NCBI GenBank assembly: GCA_963556495.2
Contig: OY747713.1
Coordinates: forward strand, 614,399-678,398
Source of the DNA: Valencia hispanica
Taxonomy: Eukaryota; Chordata; Actinopteri; Cyprinodontiformes; Valenciidae
Length of the DNA: 64,000 bases
Direction: 5' to 3'
Within the stretch, counting starts at the first letter, position 1; the number at the start of each line of letters is the position of its first letter. Shown piece after piece: positions 10,674 to 23,007 of the stretch. A program made the translations under genes and the position numbers. The notes under the pieces were generated by a model, which saw only the letters and a program-made list of their open reading frames with translations, made no database searches and had not been told where the DNA came from.

Positions 10674-13652
10674 CTGCATTGTTCCGTCTCATGTCTCTCA
10701 TCTTTCTCTTGGCAATGCTCCATAGATTCTCTATGGGGGTCAAAGGTCAGGCCAGTCTGTTGGCCCATCAATTCCAGTAATCCCACGGTCATTGAAGCAG
10801 GTTCTGGTACTTGAGGCAGTGTGGGCAGGTACCAAGTCCTGCTGGAGAATGAAGTCAGCATCTCCATAAAGCTGGTCTGCAGAAGGAAGCATGCAGTTCT
10901 CCATCATGTCCTGGTAGATGGCGCCGTTGAGTCTGGACTTAATAAAGCTCAGTGGACCAACAGCAGCAGATGACATGGATCCCCACATCATCACACAGTG
11001 GAAACTTCCACCATCTTGGATTGTGTTCCTCTCCATTCTTCCTCCAGACTCTGGGACCTTTGGTTTCTTCATCAGATGCAACATTTACAGTTATCTTGTT
11101 TTCTTTGGCCCAGGTAAGAAGTTTCTGATGTTTGTTGTTCAGGAGCAGCTTGACAAGAGGAACAGGACATGTGAAGCTCGTGTCCAGAGGAACAGGACAT
11201 GTGAAGCTCATGTCCAGGACTAGAGGAACAGGACATGTGAAGCTCATGTCCAGGACAAGAGGAACAGGACATGTGAAGCTCATGTCCAGGACAAGAGGAA
11301 CAGGACATGTGAAGCTCATGTCCAGGACAAGAGGAACAGGACATGTGAAGCTCATGTCCAGGACAAGAGGAACAGGACATGTGAAGCTCATGTCCAGGAC
11401 AAGAGGAACAGGACATGTGAAGCTCATGTCCAGGACTAGAGGAACAGGACATGTGAAGCTCATGTCCAGGACTAGAGGAACAGGACATGTGAAGCTCATG
11501 TCCAGGACTAGAGGAACAGGACATGTGAAGCTCATGTCCAGGACTAGAGGAACAGGACATGTGAAGCTCATGTCCAGGACTAGAGGAACAGGACATGTGA
11601 AGCTCATGTCCAGGACTAGAGGAACAGGACATGTGAAGCTCATGTCCAGGACTAGAGGAACAGGACATGTGAAGCTCATGTCCAGGACTAGAGGAACAGG
11701 ACATGTGAAGCTCATGTCCAGGACTAGAGGAACAGGACATGTGAAGCTCATGTCCAGGACTAGAGGAACAGGACATGTGAAGCTCATGTCCATGACTAGA
11801 GGAACAGGACATGTGAAGCTCATGTCCAGGACAAGAGGAACAGGACATGTGAAGCTCATGTCCAGGACTAGAGGAACAGGACATGTGAAGCTCATGTCCA
11901 GGACTAGAGGAACAGGACATGTGAAGCTCATGTCCAGAGGAACAGGACATGTGAAGCTCATGTCCAGGACTAGAGGAACAGGACATGTGAAGCTCATGTC
12001 CAGGACTAGAGGAACAGGACATGTGAAGCTCATGTCCAGGACAAGAGGAACAGGACATGTGAAGCTGATGTCCAGGACTAGAGGAACAGGACATGTGAAG
12101 CTCATGTCCAGGACTAGAGGAACAGGACATGTGAAGCTCATGTCCAGGACTAGAGGAACAGGACATGTGAAGCTCATATCCAGGACTAGAGGAACAGGAC
12201 ATGTGAAGCTGATGTCCAGGACTAGAGGAACAGGACATGTGAAGCTCATGTCCAGGACTAGAGGAACAGGACATGTGAAGCTCATGTCCAGAGGAACAGG
12301 ACATGTGAAGCTCATGTCCAGGACTAGAGGAACAGGACATGTGAAGCTCATGTCCAGGACTAGAGGAACAGGACATGTGAAGCTCATGTCCAGGACTAGA
12401 GGAACAGGACATTTGAAGCTCATGTCCAGGACTAGAGGAACAGGACATGTGAAGCTCATGTCCAGGACTAGAGGAACAGGACATGTGAAGCTCATGTCCA
12501 GGACTAGAGGAACAGGACATTTGAAGCTCATGTCCAGGACTAGAGGAACAGGACATGTGAAGCTCATGTCCAGGACTAGAGGAACAGGACATTTGAAGCT
12601 CATGTCCAGGACAAGAGGAACAGGACATGTGAAGCTCATGTCCAGGACTAGAGGAACAGGACATGTGAAGCTCATGTCCAGGACTAGAGGAACAGGACAT
12701 GTGAAGCTCATGTCCAGGACTAGAGGAACAGGACATGTGAAGCTCATGTCCAGGACTAGAGGAACAGGACATGTGAAGCTCATGTCCAGGACAAGAGGAA
12801 CAGGACATGTGAAGCTCATGTCCAGGACAAGAGGAACAGGACATGTGAAGCTCATGTCCAGGACTAGAGGAACAGGACATGTGAAGCTCATGTCCAGGAC
12901 TAGAGGAACAGGACATGTGAAGCTCATGTCCAGGACTAGAGGAACAGGACATTTGAAGCTCATGTCCAGGACTAGAGGAACAGGACATGTGAAGCTCATG
13001 TCCAGGACTAGAGGAACAGGACATGTGAAGCTCATGTCCAGGACTAGAGGAACAGGACATTTGAAGCTCATGTCCAGGACTAGAGGAACAGGACATTTGA
13101 AGCTCATGTCCAGGACTAGAGGAACAGGACATGTGAAGCTCATGTCCAGGACTAGAGGAACAGGACATTTGAAGCTCATGTCCAGGACTAGAGGAACAGG
13201 ACATGTGAAGCTCATGTCCAGGACTAGAGGAACAGGACATGTGAAGCTCATGTCCAGGACTAGAGGAACAGGACATGTGAAGCTCATGTCCAGGACAAGA
13301 GGAACAGGACATTTGAAGCTCATGTCCAGGACTAGAGGAACAGGACATGTGAAGCTCATGTCCAGGACTAGAGGAACAGGACATGTGAAGCTCATGTCCA
13401 GGATCCGTCTGAGGCTCTTGATGCTCTAACTCCAGCCTCAGTCGCTCCTTATGAAGGTCCCCAACACTTTTCAATGACCTTTTCCTGACAATCCTCTCCA
13501 GGCTGCTCTCATCCCTGCACCTTTTCCTTCCACATAACTTCCTATTAATGCGCTTTGATGCAGCACTTTGGGAACATCCACCTTCTTGAGGCTTTCCCTC
13601 CTCATGGAGGAGGTCAGTGATGGTTTTCTGTCAGGTCAGCAGTTTTCTCCAT
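10674..13652 (-). pseudogene. Tc1/mariner transposase relic expanded by an internal minisatellite
   Basis: Read on the minus strand from about 13652, decayed N-terminal (DNA-binding) coding can be followed: TDLLHEEGKPQ, KRINRKLCGRKR, SVGDLHKE, then TEAGVRASRA, with frameshifts and an early stop. RRILDM follows and leads straight into the tandem array. The array ends in-frame with VKLLLNNKHQKLLTWAKENK and GPRVWRKNGEEHNPRW. After another frameshift come MMWGSMSSAAVGPLSFIKSR, LPSADQLYGDADFILQQDLV-PAHTA (second catalytic Asp) and LTPIENLWSIAKRKMRD (third catalytic residue, Glu). The FSDES-type segment with the first catalytic Asp, expected between AKENK and GPRVW, is missing. The C-terminus stops at NNAEDAAF where it meets the L2-like element. 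No terminal inverted repeats were located. Family assignment rests on conserved fish Tc1 blocks known to me. Confidence 0.82.
11155..13403. repeat. 36-bp minisatellite (about 63 copies) derived from transposase codons
   Basis: Tandem units of 36 bp, each containing GGACATGTGAAGCTCATGTC (plus strand). On the minus strand each unit is 12 codons reading LDMSFTCPVPLV, in the same frame as the Tc1 transposase on both sides (RRILDM... and ...CPVPLVKLLLNN). A few units are shortened by 6-9 bp (for example near 11185, 11935 and 12290). Variants include GGACAAGAGG versus GGACTAGAGG, and ATTTGAAG in place of ATGTGAAG. The ATTTGAAG variant is seen eight times, all between about 12410 and 13320. All long open frames across the array follow from the repeat length being divisible by three. 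Confidence 0.95.
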
Positions 13653-14362
13653 GATTATGATTCCTACTGAACCAGACTGAGACCATTTAAAGGGACAGGA
13701 ACCATTTGGAGCTGATTACAGTCGGACACTTTGAGACTTCCTGGGAAGGTTTCCAGAAGAGCCGACATTTGCTCTCAGAGTCGGCCTTTAATAAGGTAGA
13801 ACACCTCCAGCTTCTTCTCTTGCTCTCTGTGCTTTATCTGTCATTAATTATGGCTGACGTCCCAGTGAAGCTGTTCTGATTGGCAGACATCCGCAGCAGG
13901 AAGCTGAAGCTTCATCTAAACGCCTCCCAGTTTACAGCAGCTGCTCCAACAAAACAAAACGTTCTGGTAGAGATCTTCACTTAAAGGTAGAAGTTAGACT
14001 TCATCCACGAAGGAACCGGTGGAGCAGATTTCTGTGGATCAGGGGTTTGTTGGGACTTGTCCAGGCCATGGCTCCTGTCAGCGTGGCGAACATCCTGATG
14101 GCGCCATGAATCATCGTGATGAAGGTCCCACAGCATGCCTCCTCCTGGAATCCTTCACACCCTGCTGACAAATACCAGAACCGAGTTAGCACGAAATGAC
14201 GCACCACTGCAGAGCCAGTCCATGTTTAACACAAGACCTGAACAGGTCAAAGGTCATGACCCTGAACCAGCATGGCTGCTTGGAAGGAGAAACAAGATGG
14301 CGGCAGGACTGAGGTTAGCAGAGCTGCTTCTGGATGGAGGACAAGACTTCTGGGACAGAGAA
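13653..14362. other. No confirmed gene; one exon-like segment at 14001-14160 (minus)
   Basis: The sequence between the Tc1 relic and the 15-bp satellite looks single-copy. On the minus strand TATTTGTCAG (about 14160-14169) could be a splice acceptor. It is followed by an open frame with EGFQEEACCGTFITMIHGAI and RMFATLTGAMAWTSPNKPLI. I do not recognise this protein and no donor is certain, so it remains a weak exon candidate. The last bases, GAGAAGGACAGAACC (about 14356-14370), grade into the first satellite monomer. Confidence 0.3.
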
Positions 14363-17276
14363 GGACAGAACCAGGATGGACAGAACCAAGATGGACAGAA
14401 CCAGGATGGACAGAACCAAGATGGACAGAACCAGGATGGACAGAACCAGGATGAACAGAACCAGGATGGACAGAACCATGATGGACGGAACCATGATGGA
14501 CAGAACCAAGATGGATAGAACCATGATGGACGGAACCATGATGGACAGAACCAAGATGGATAGAACCATGATGGACGGAACCATGATGGACAGAACCAAG
14601 ATGGATAGAACCATGATGGACAGAACCAGGATGGACAGAACCATGATGGACGGAACCAGGATGGACGGAACCAGGATGGACGGAACCAAGATGAACAGGA
14701 CCAGGATGGACAGAACCAGGATGGACGGAACCAGGATGGACGGAACCAAGATGAACAGGACCAGGATGGACAGAACCAGGATGGACGGAACCAGGATGGA
14801 CAGAACCAAGATGAACAGGACCAGGATGGACGGAACCAGGATGGACGGAACCAGGATGGACAGAACCAGGATGGACGGAACCAAGATGAACAGGACCAGG
14901 ATGGACAGAACCAGGATGGACAGAACCAGGATGGACAGAACCATGATGGATAGAACCAGGATGGACAGAACCAGGATGGACAGAACCATGATGGACAGAA
15001 CCAGGATGGATAGAACCATGATTGACGGAACCAGGATGGACAGAACCAGGATGGACGGAACCAAGACGAACAGAACCAAGATGGATAGAACCAGGATGGA
15101 CAGAACCAGGATGGACAGAACCAGGATGGACGGAACCAAGACGAACAGAACCAAGATGGATAGAACCAGGATGGACAGAACCAGGATGGACAGAACCAGG
15201 ATGGACGGAACCATGATGAACAGAACCAGGATGGACAGAACAAGGATGAACAGAACCAGGATGGACAGAACCAGGATGAACAGAACCAGGATGGACAGAA
15301 CCATGATGGATAGAACCCTGATGGACAGAACCATGATGGACAGAACCAGGATGGACAGAACCAGGATGGACAGAACCATGATGGATAGAACCAGGATGGA
15401 CAGAACCAGGATGAACAGAACCAGGATGGACAGAACCATGATGGATAGAACCAGGATGGACAGAACCAGGATGAACAGAACCATGATGGATAGAACCCTG
15501 ATGGACAGAACCATGATGGACAGAACCAGGATGGACAGAACCATGATGGATAGAACCAGGATGGACAGAACCAAGATGGACAGAACCAGGATGGACAGAA
15601 CCATGATGGACAGAACCATGATGGATAGAACCAAGATGGACAGAACCAAGATGAACAGAACCATGATGGATAGAACCAGGATGGACAGAACCATGATGAA
15701 TAGAACCAAGATGGACAGAACCAGGATGAACAGAACCATGATGGATAGAACCAGGATGGACCGAACCAGGATGAACAGAACCATGATGGAGGGAACCAGG
15801 ATGGATAGAACCAGGATAAACAGAACCTTGATGGACAGAACCAGGATGGACAGAACCAAGATGGACAGAACCAGGATGGACAGAACCATGATGGACAGAA
15901 CCATGATGGACAGAACCATGATGGACAGAACCAGGATGGATAGAACCAGGATGAACAGAACCAGGATGGATAGAACCAGGATGGATAGAACCAGGATGGA
16001 CAGAACCAAGATGGACAGAACCAGGATGAACAGAACCAGGATGGACAGAACCATGATGGACAGAACCAGGATGAACAGAACCATGATGGAGAGAACCAGG
16101 ATGGACAGAACCAAGATGAACAGAACCAAGATGGACAGAACCAAGATGAACAGAACCAAGATGGACAGAACCAGGATGGACAGAACCAGGATGGACAGAA
16201 CCAAGATGAACAGAACCAAGATGGACAGAACCAAGATGAACAGAACCAGGATGGACAGAACCAGGATGGATAGAACAATGATTGACGGAACCAGGATGGA
16301 CAGAACCAGGATGGATGGAACCAAGATGAACAGAACCAAGATGGATAGAACCATGATGGACAGAACCAGGATGGACGGAACCATGATGAACAGAACCAGG
16401 ATGGACAGAACCAGGATGGACAGAACCATCCTGGACAGAACCAGGATGGATAGAACCATGATTGACGGAACCAGGATAAACAGAACCAGGATGGACAGAA
16501 CCAGGATAAACAGAACCATGATGGACAGAACCAGAATGGACAGAACCAAGATGGACAGAACCAGGATGGACAGAACCATGATGGACAGAACCATGATGGA
16601 CAGAACCAGGATGAACAGAACCATGATGGATAGAACCAGGATGAACAGAACCAGGATGGATAGAACCAGGATGGATAGAACCAGGATGGACAGAACCAAG
16701 ATGGACAGAACCAGGATGAACAGAACCAGGATGGACAGAACCATGATGGACAGAACCAGGATGAACAGAACCATGATGGATAGAACCAGGATGAACAGAA
16801 CCAGGATGGACAGAACCAGGATGGATAGAACCATGATTGACGGAACCAGGATGGACAGAACCAGGATGGACGGAACCAAGATGAACAGAACCAAGATGGA
16901 TAGAACCATGATGGACAGAACCAGGATGGACAGAACCAGGATGGACGGAACCATGATGGACAGAACCAGGATGGACAGAACCAGGATGGACAGAACCATC
17001 CTGGAAAGAACCAGGATGGACAGAACCAGGATGGATAGAACCATGATGGACAGAACCATGATGGATAGAACCAGGATGGACAGAACCAGGATGGACAGAA
17101 CCATGATGGACAGAACCAGGATGGATAGAACCATGATTGACGGAACCAGGATGGACAGAACCAGGATGGACGGAATCAAGACGAACAGAACCAAGATGGA
17201 TAGAACCACGACGGACAGAACCATGATGGACAGAACCAGGATGGATAGAACCATGATGGACAGAACCATGATGGAA

Positions 17277-20200
17277 AAAAACCAGGATGGACAGAACCAG
17301 GATGAACAGAACCAGTATGGACAGATCCAGGATGGACAGAACCATGATGGATAGAACCAAGATGGACAGAACCAGGATGAACAGAACCATGATGGATAGA
17401 ACCAGGATGGACAGAACCAGGATGAACAGAACCATGATGGAGGGAACCAGGATGGACAGAACCAGGATAAACAGAACCATGATGGACAGAACCATGATGG
17501 ACAGAACCAGGATGGACAGAACCAGGATGAACAGAACCATGATGGATAGAACCAGGATGGATAGAACCAGGATGGACGGAACCAGGATGGATAGAACCAT
17601 GATGGACTGAACCAGGATGGACAGAACCAGGATGGACAGAACCAAGATGGACAGAACCATGATGGACAGAACCATGATGGACGGAACCATGATGGACAGA
17701 ACCAGGATGGATAGAACCATGATGGACTGAACCATGATGGACTGAACCAGGATGGACAGAACCAGGATGGACAGAATCAGGATGGACAGAACCATGATGG
17801 ACAGAACCATGATGGACGGAACCAGGATGGACAGAACCAAGATGGACAGAACCATGGTGGACAGAACCAGGATGGACAGAACCAGGATGGACAGAACCAA
17901 GATGGACAGAACCAGGATGGACAGAACCATGATGGACAGAACCATGATGGACAGAACCAGGATGGACAGAACCAAGATGGACAGAACCAGGATGAACAGA
18001 ACCATGATGGACAGAACCATGATGGACAGAACCAGGATGGATAGAACCATGATTTACAGAACCAGGAAGGACAGAACCAAGATGGACAGAACCAGGATGA
18101 ACAGAACCATGATGGACAGAACCATGATGGACAGAACCAAGATGAACAGAACCAGGATGAACAGAACCAGGATGGACAGAACCAGGATAAACAGAACCAT
18201 GATGGACAGAACCAGGATGGACAGAACCAGGATGGACAGAACCAGGATGAACAGAACCATGATGGATAGAACCAGGATGAACAGAACCAGGATGGACAGA
18301 ACCAGGATGAACAGAACCATGATGGACTGAACCAGGATGGACAGAACCAGGATGGACAGAACCAAGATGGACAGAACCAAGATGGACAGAACCATGATGG
18401 ACGGATCCATGATGGACAGAACCATGATGGACGGAACCAGCATGGATAGAACCATGATGGACTGAACCAGGATGGAAAGAACCAGGATGGACAGAACCAA
18501 GATGGACAGAACCAGGATGGACAGAACCAAGATGGACAGAACCAGGATGGACAGAACCATGATGGATAGAACCCTGATGGACAGAACCATGATGGATAGA
18601 ACCAGGATGGACAGAACCAGGATGAACAGAACCATGATGGACAGAACCATGATGGACAGAACCAGGATGGACAGAACCAGGATAGACAGAACCATGATGG
18701 ACAGAACCATGATGGATAGAACCAGGATGGACAGAACCCGGATGAACAGAACCAGGATGGACAGAACCATGATGGATAGAACCAGGATGGACAGAACCAG
18801 GATGAACAGAACCATGATGGATAGAACCCTGATGGACAGAACCATGATGGATAGAACCAGGATGGACAGAACCAGGATGAACAGAACCAGGATGGACAGA
18901 AACATGATGGACAGAACCAAGATGGACAGAACCAGGATGGACAGAACCATGATGGACAGAACCATGATGGATAGAACCAGGATGGACAGAACCAGGATGA
19001 ACAGAACCAGGATGGACAGAACCATGATGGACAGAACCAGGATGGACAGAACCAGGATGGACAGAACCATGATGGATAGAACCAGGATGGACAGAACCAA
19101 GATGGACAGAACCAGGATGGACAGAACCATGATGGACAGAACCATGATGGATAGAACCAAGATGGACAGAACCAGGATGAACAGAACCATGATGGATGGT
19201 ACCAGGATGGACAGAACCATGATGGATAGAACCAAGATGGACAGAACCAGGATGAACAGAACCATGATGGATAGAACCAGGATGGACCGAACCAGGATGA
19301 ACAGAACCATGATGGAGGGAACCAGGATGGATAGAACCAGGATAAACAGAACCATGATGGACAGAACCAGGATGGACAGAACCAAGATGGACAGAACCAG
19401 GATGGACAGAACCATGATGGACAGAACCATGATGGACAGAACCATGAGGGACAGAACCAGGATGGATAGAACAAGGATGAACAGAACCAGGATGGATAGA
19501 ACCAGTATGGATAGAACCAGGATGGACAGAACCAAGATGGACAGAACCAGGATGAACAGAACCAGGATGGACAGAACCATGATGGACAGAACCAGGATGA
19601 ACAGAACCATGATGGATAGAACCAGGATGGACAGAACCAAGATGAACAGAACCAAGATGGACAGAACCAAGATGAACAGAACCAAGATGGACAGAACCAG
19701 GATGGACAGAACCAGGATGGACAAAACCAGGATGGACGGAACCAGGATGGACAGAACCAGGATGAACAGAACCATGATGGAGAGAACCAGGATGGACAGA
19801 ACCAAGATGAACAGAACCAAGATGGACAGAACCAAGATGAACAGAACCAGGATGGACAGAACCAGGATGGACAGAACCAGGATGGACAGAACCAAGATGA
19901 ACAGAACCAAGATGGACAGAACCAAGATGAACAGAACCAAGATGGACAGAACCAGGATGGACAGAACCAGGATGGATAGAACAATGATTGACGGAACCAG
20001 GATGGACAGAACCAGGATGGACGGAACCAAGATGAACAGAACCAAGATGGATAGAACCATGATGGACAGAACCAGGATGGACGGAACCATGATGAACAGA
20101 ACCAGGATGGACAGAACCAGGATGGACAGAACCATCCTGGACAGAACCAGGATGGATAGAACCATGATTGACGGAACCAGGATAAACAGAACCAGGATGG

Positions 20201-22735
20201 ACAGAACCAGGATAAACAGAACCATGATGGACAGAACCAGAATGGACAGAACCAAGATGGACAGAACCAGGATGGACAGAACCATGATGGACAGAACCAT
20301 GATGGACAGAACCAGGATGAACAGAACCATGATGGATAGAACCAGGATGAACAGAACCAGGATGGATAGAACCAGGATGGATAGAACCAGGATGGACAGA
20401 ACCAAGATGGACAGAACCAGGATGAACAGAACCAGGATGGACAGAACCATGATGGACAGAACCAGGATGAACAGAACCATGATGGATAGAACCAGGATGA
20501 ACAGAACCAGGATGGACAGAACCAGGATGGATAGAACCATGATTGACGGAACCAGGATGGACAGAACCAGGATGGACGGAACCAAGATGAACAGAACCAA
20601 GATGGATAGAACCATGATGGACAGAACCAGGATGGACAGAACCAGGATGGACGGAACCATGATGAACAGAACCAGGATGGACAGAACCAGGATGGACAGA
20701 ACCATCCTGGAAAGAACCAGGATGGACAGAACCAGGATGGATAGAACCATGATGGACAGAACCATGATGGATAGAACCAGGATGGACAGAACCAGGATGG
20801 ACAGAACCATGATGGACAGAACCAGGATGGATAGAACCATGATTGACGGAACCAGGATGGACAGAACCAGGATGGACGGAACCAAGACGAACAGAATCAA
20901 GATGGATAGAACCACGACGGACAGAACCATGATGGACAGAACCAGGATGGATAGAACCATGATGGACAGAACCATGATGGAAAAAAACCAGGATGGACAG
21001 AACCAGGATGAACAGAACCAGTATGGACAGAACCAGGATGGACAGAACCATGATGGATAGAACCAAGATGGACAGAACCAGGATGAACAGAACCATGATG
21101 GATAGAACCAGGATGGACAGAACCAGGATGAACAGAACCATGATGGAGGGAACCAGGATGGACAGAACCAGGATAAACAGAACCATGATGGACAGAACCA
21201 TGATGGACAGAACCAGGATGGACAGAACCAGGATGAACAGAACCATGATGGATAGAACCAGGATGGATAGAACCAGGATGGACGGAACCAGGATGGATAG
21301 AACCATGATGGACTGAACCAGGATGGACAGAACCAGGATGGACAGAACCAAGATGGACAGAACCATGATGGACAGAACCATGATGGACGGAACCATGATG
21401 GACAGAACCAGGATGGATAGAACCATGATGGACTGAACCATGATGGACTGAACCAGGATGGACAGAACCAGGATGGACAGAATCAGGATGGACAGAACCA
21501 TGATGGACAGAACCATGATGGACGGAACCAGGATGGACAGAACCAAGATGGACAGAACCATGGTGGACAGAACCAGGATGGACAGAACCAGGATGGACAG
21601 AACCAGGATGGACAGAACCAAGATGGACAGAACCAGGATGGACAGAACCATGATGGACAGAACCATGATGGACAGAACCAGGATGGACAGAACCAGGATG
21701 AACAGAACCATGATGGACAGAACCATGATGGACAGAACCAGGATGGATAGAACCATGATTTACAGAACCAGGAAGGACAGAACCAAGATGGACAGAACCA
21801 GGATGAACAGAACCATGATGGACAGAACCATGATGGACAGAACCAAGATGAACAGAACCAGGATGAACAGAACCAGGATGGACAGAACCAGGATAAACAG
21901 AACCATGATGGACAGAACCAGGATGGACAGAACCAGGATGGACAGAACCAGGATGAACAGAACCATGATGGATAGAACCAGGATGAACAGAACCAGGATG
22001 GACAGAACCAGGATGAACAGAACCATGATGGACTGAACCAGGATGGACAGAACCAGGATGGACAGAACCAAGATGGACAGAACCAAGATGGACAGAACCA
22101 TGATGGACGGATCCATGATGGACAGAACCATGATGGACGGAACCAGCATGGATAGAACCATGATGGACTGAACCAGGATGGACAGAACCAGGATGGACAG
22201 AACCAAGATGGACAGAACCAGGATGGACAGAACCAAGATGGACAGAACCAGGATGGACAGAACCATGATGGATAGAACCCTGATGGACAGAACCATGATG
22301 GATAGAACCAGGATGGACAGAACCAGGATGAACAGAACCATGATGGACAGAACCATGATGGACAGAACCAGGATGGACAGAACCAGGATAGACAGAACCA
22401 TGATGGACAGAACCATGATGGATAGAACCAGGATGGACAGAACCCGGATGAACAGAACCAGGATGGACAGAACCATGATGGATAGAACCAGGATGGACAG
22501 AACCAGGATGAACAGAACCATGATGGATAGAACCCTGATGGACAGAACCATGATGGATAGAACCAGGATGGACAGAACCAGGATGAACAGAACCAGGATG
22601 GACAGAAACATGATGGACAGAACCAAGATGGACAGAACCAGGATGGACAGAACCATGATGGACAGAACCATGATGGATAGAACCAGGATGGACAGAACCA
22701 GGATGAACAGAACCAGGATGGACAGAACCATGATG
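17277..22735. repeat. 3,706-bp higher-order duplication inside the 15-bp satellite
   Basis: Monomer-variant order at 17277-19030 reappears at 20983-22735, offset by 3,706 bp. Both copies contain the same A7 run (ATGGAAAAAAACCAGG at about 17272 and 20978), the same GGATTTACAG-type variant (ATGATTTACAGAACC at 18050 and 21756) and the same CTGAACC variants (17610/21316 and 18330/22036). 3,706 is 247 monomers plus the one extra A. Single monomers have been gained and lost between the copies. Confidence 0.85.
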
Positions 22736-23007
22736 TGGACAGAACCATGATGGATAGAACCAGGATGGACAGAACCAGGATGAACAGAACCATGATGGAT
22801 AGAACCCTGATGGACAGAACCATGATGGATAGAACCAGGATGGACAGAACCAGGATGAACAGAACCAGGATGGACAGAAACATGATGGACAGAACCAAGA
22901 TGGACAGAACCAGGATGGACAGAACCATGATGGACAGAACCATGATGGATAGAACCAGGATGGACAGAACCAGGATGAACAGAACCAGGATGGACAGAAC
23001 CATGATG
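22464..23007. repeat. Exact 272-bp tandem duplication, out of monomer register
   Basis: 22464-22735 and 22736-23007 are identical base for base as read. 272 is 18 monomers plus 2 bp, which produces the odd junction CCATGATGTGGACAG at 22728-22742 and moves the 15-bp phase from 3 to 5. Confidence 0.93.

Noticed and set aside
11132..13429. Three overlapping open frames of 765-818 codons across the 36-bp array
   Set aside because: 36 is divisible by three, so several frames stay open. Only the minus frame has meaning, as decayed Tc1 transposase, and that gene is broken on both sides.
14334..17354. Plus-strand (RMDRT)n open frames of up to about 1,190 codons
   Set aside because: Same cause. They begin and end wherever a GGACTGA variant or a phase shift occurs and have no flanking gene structure.
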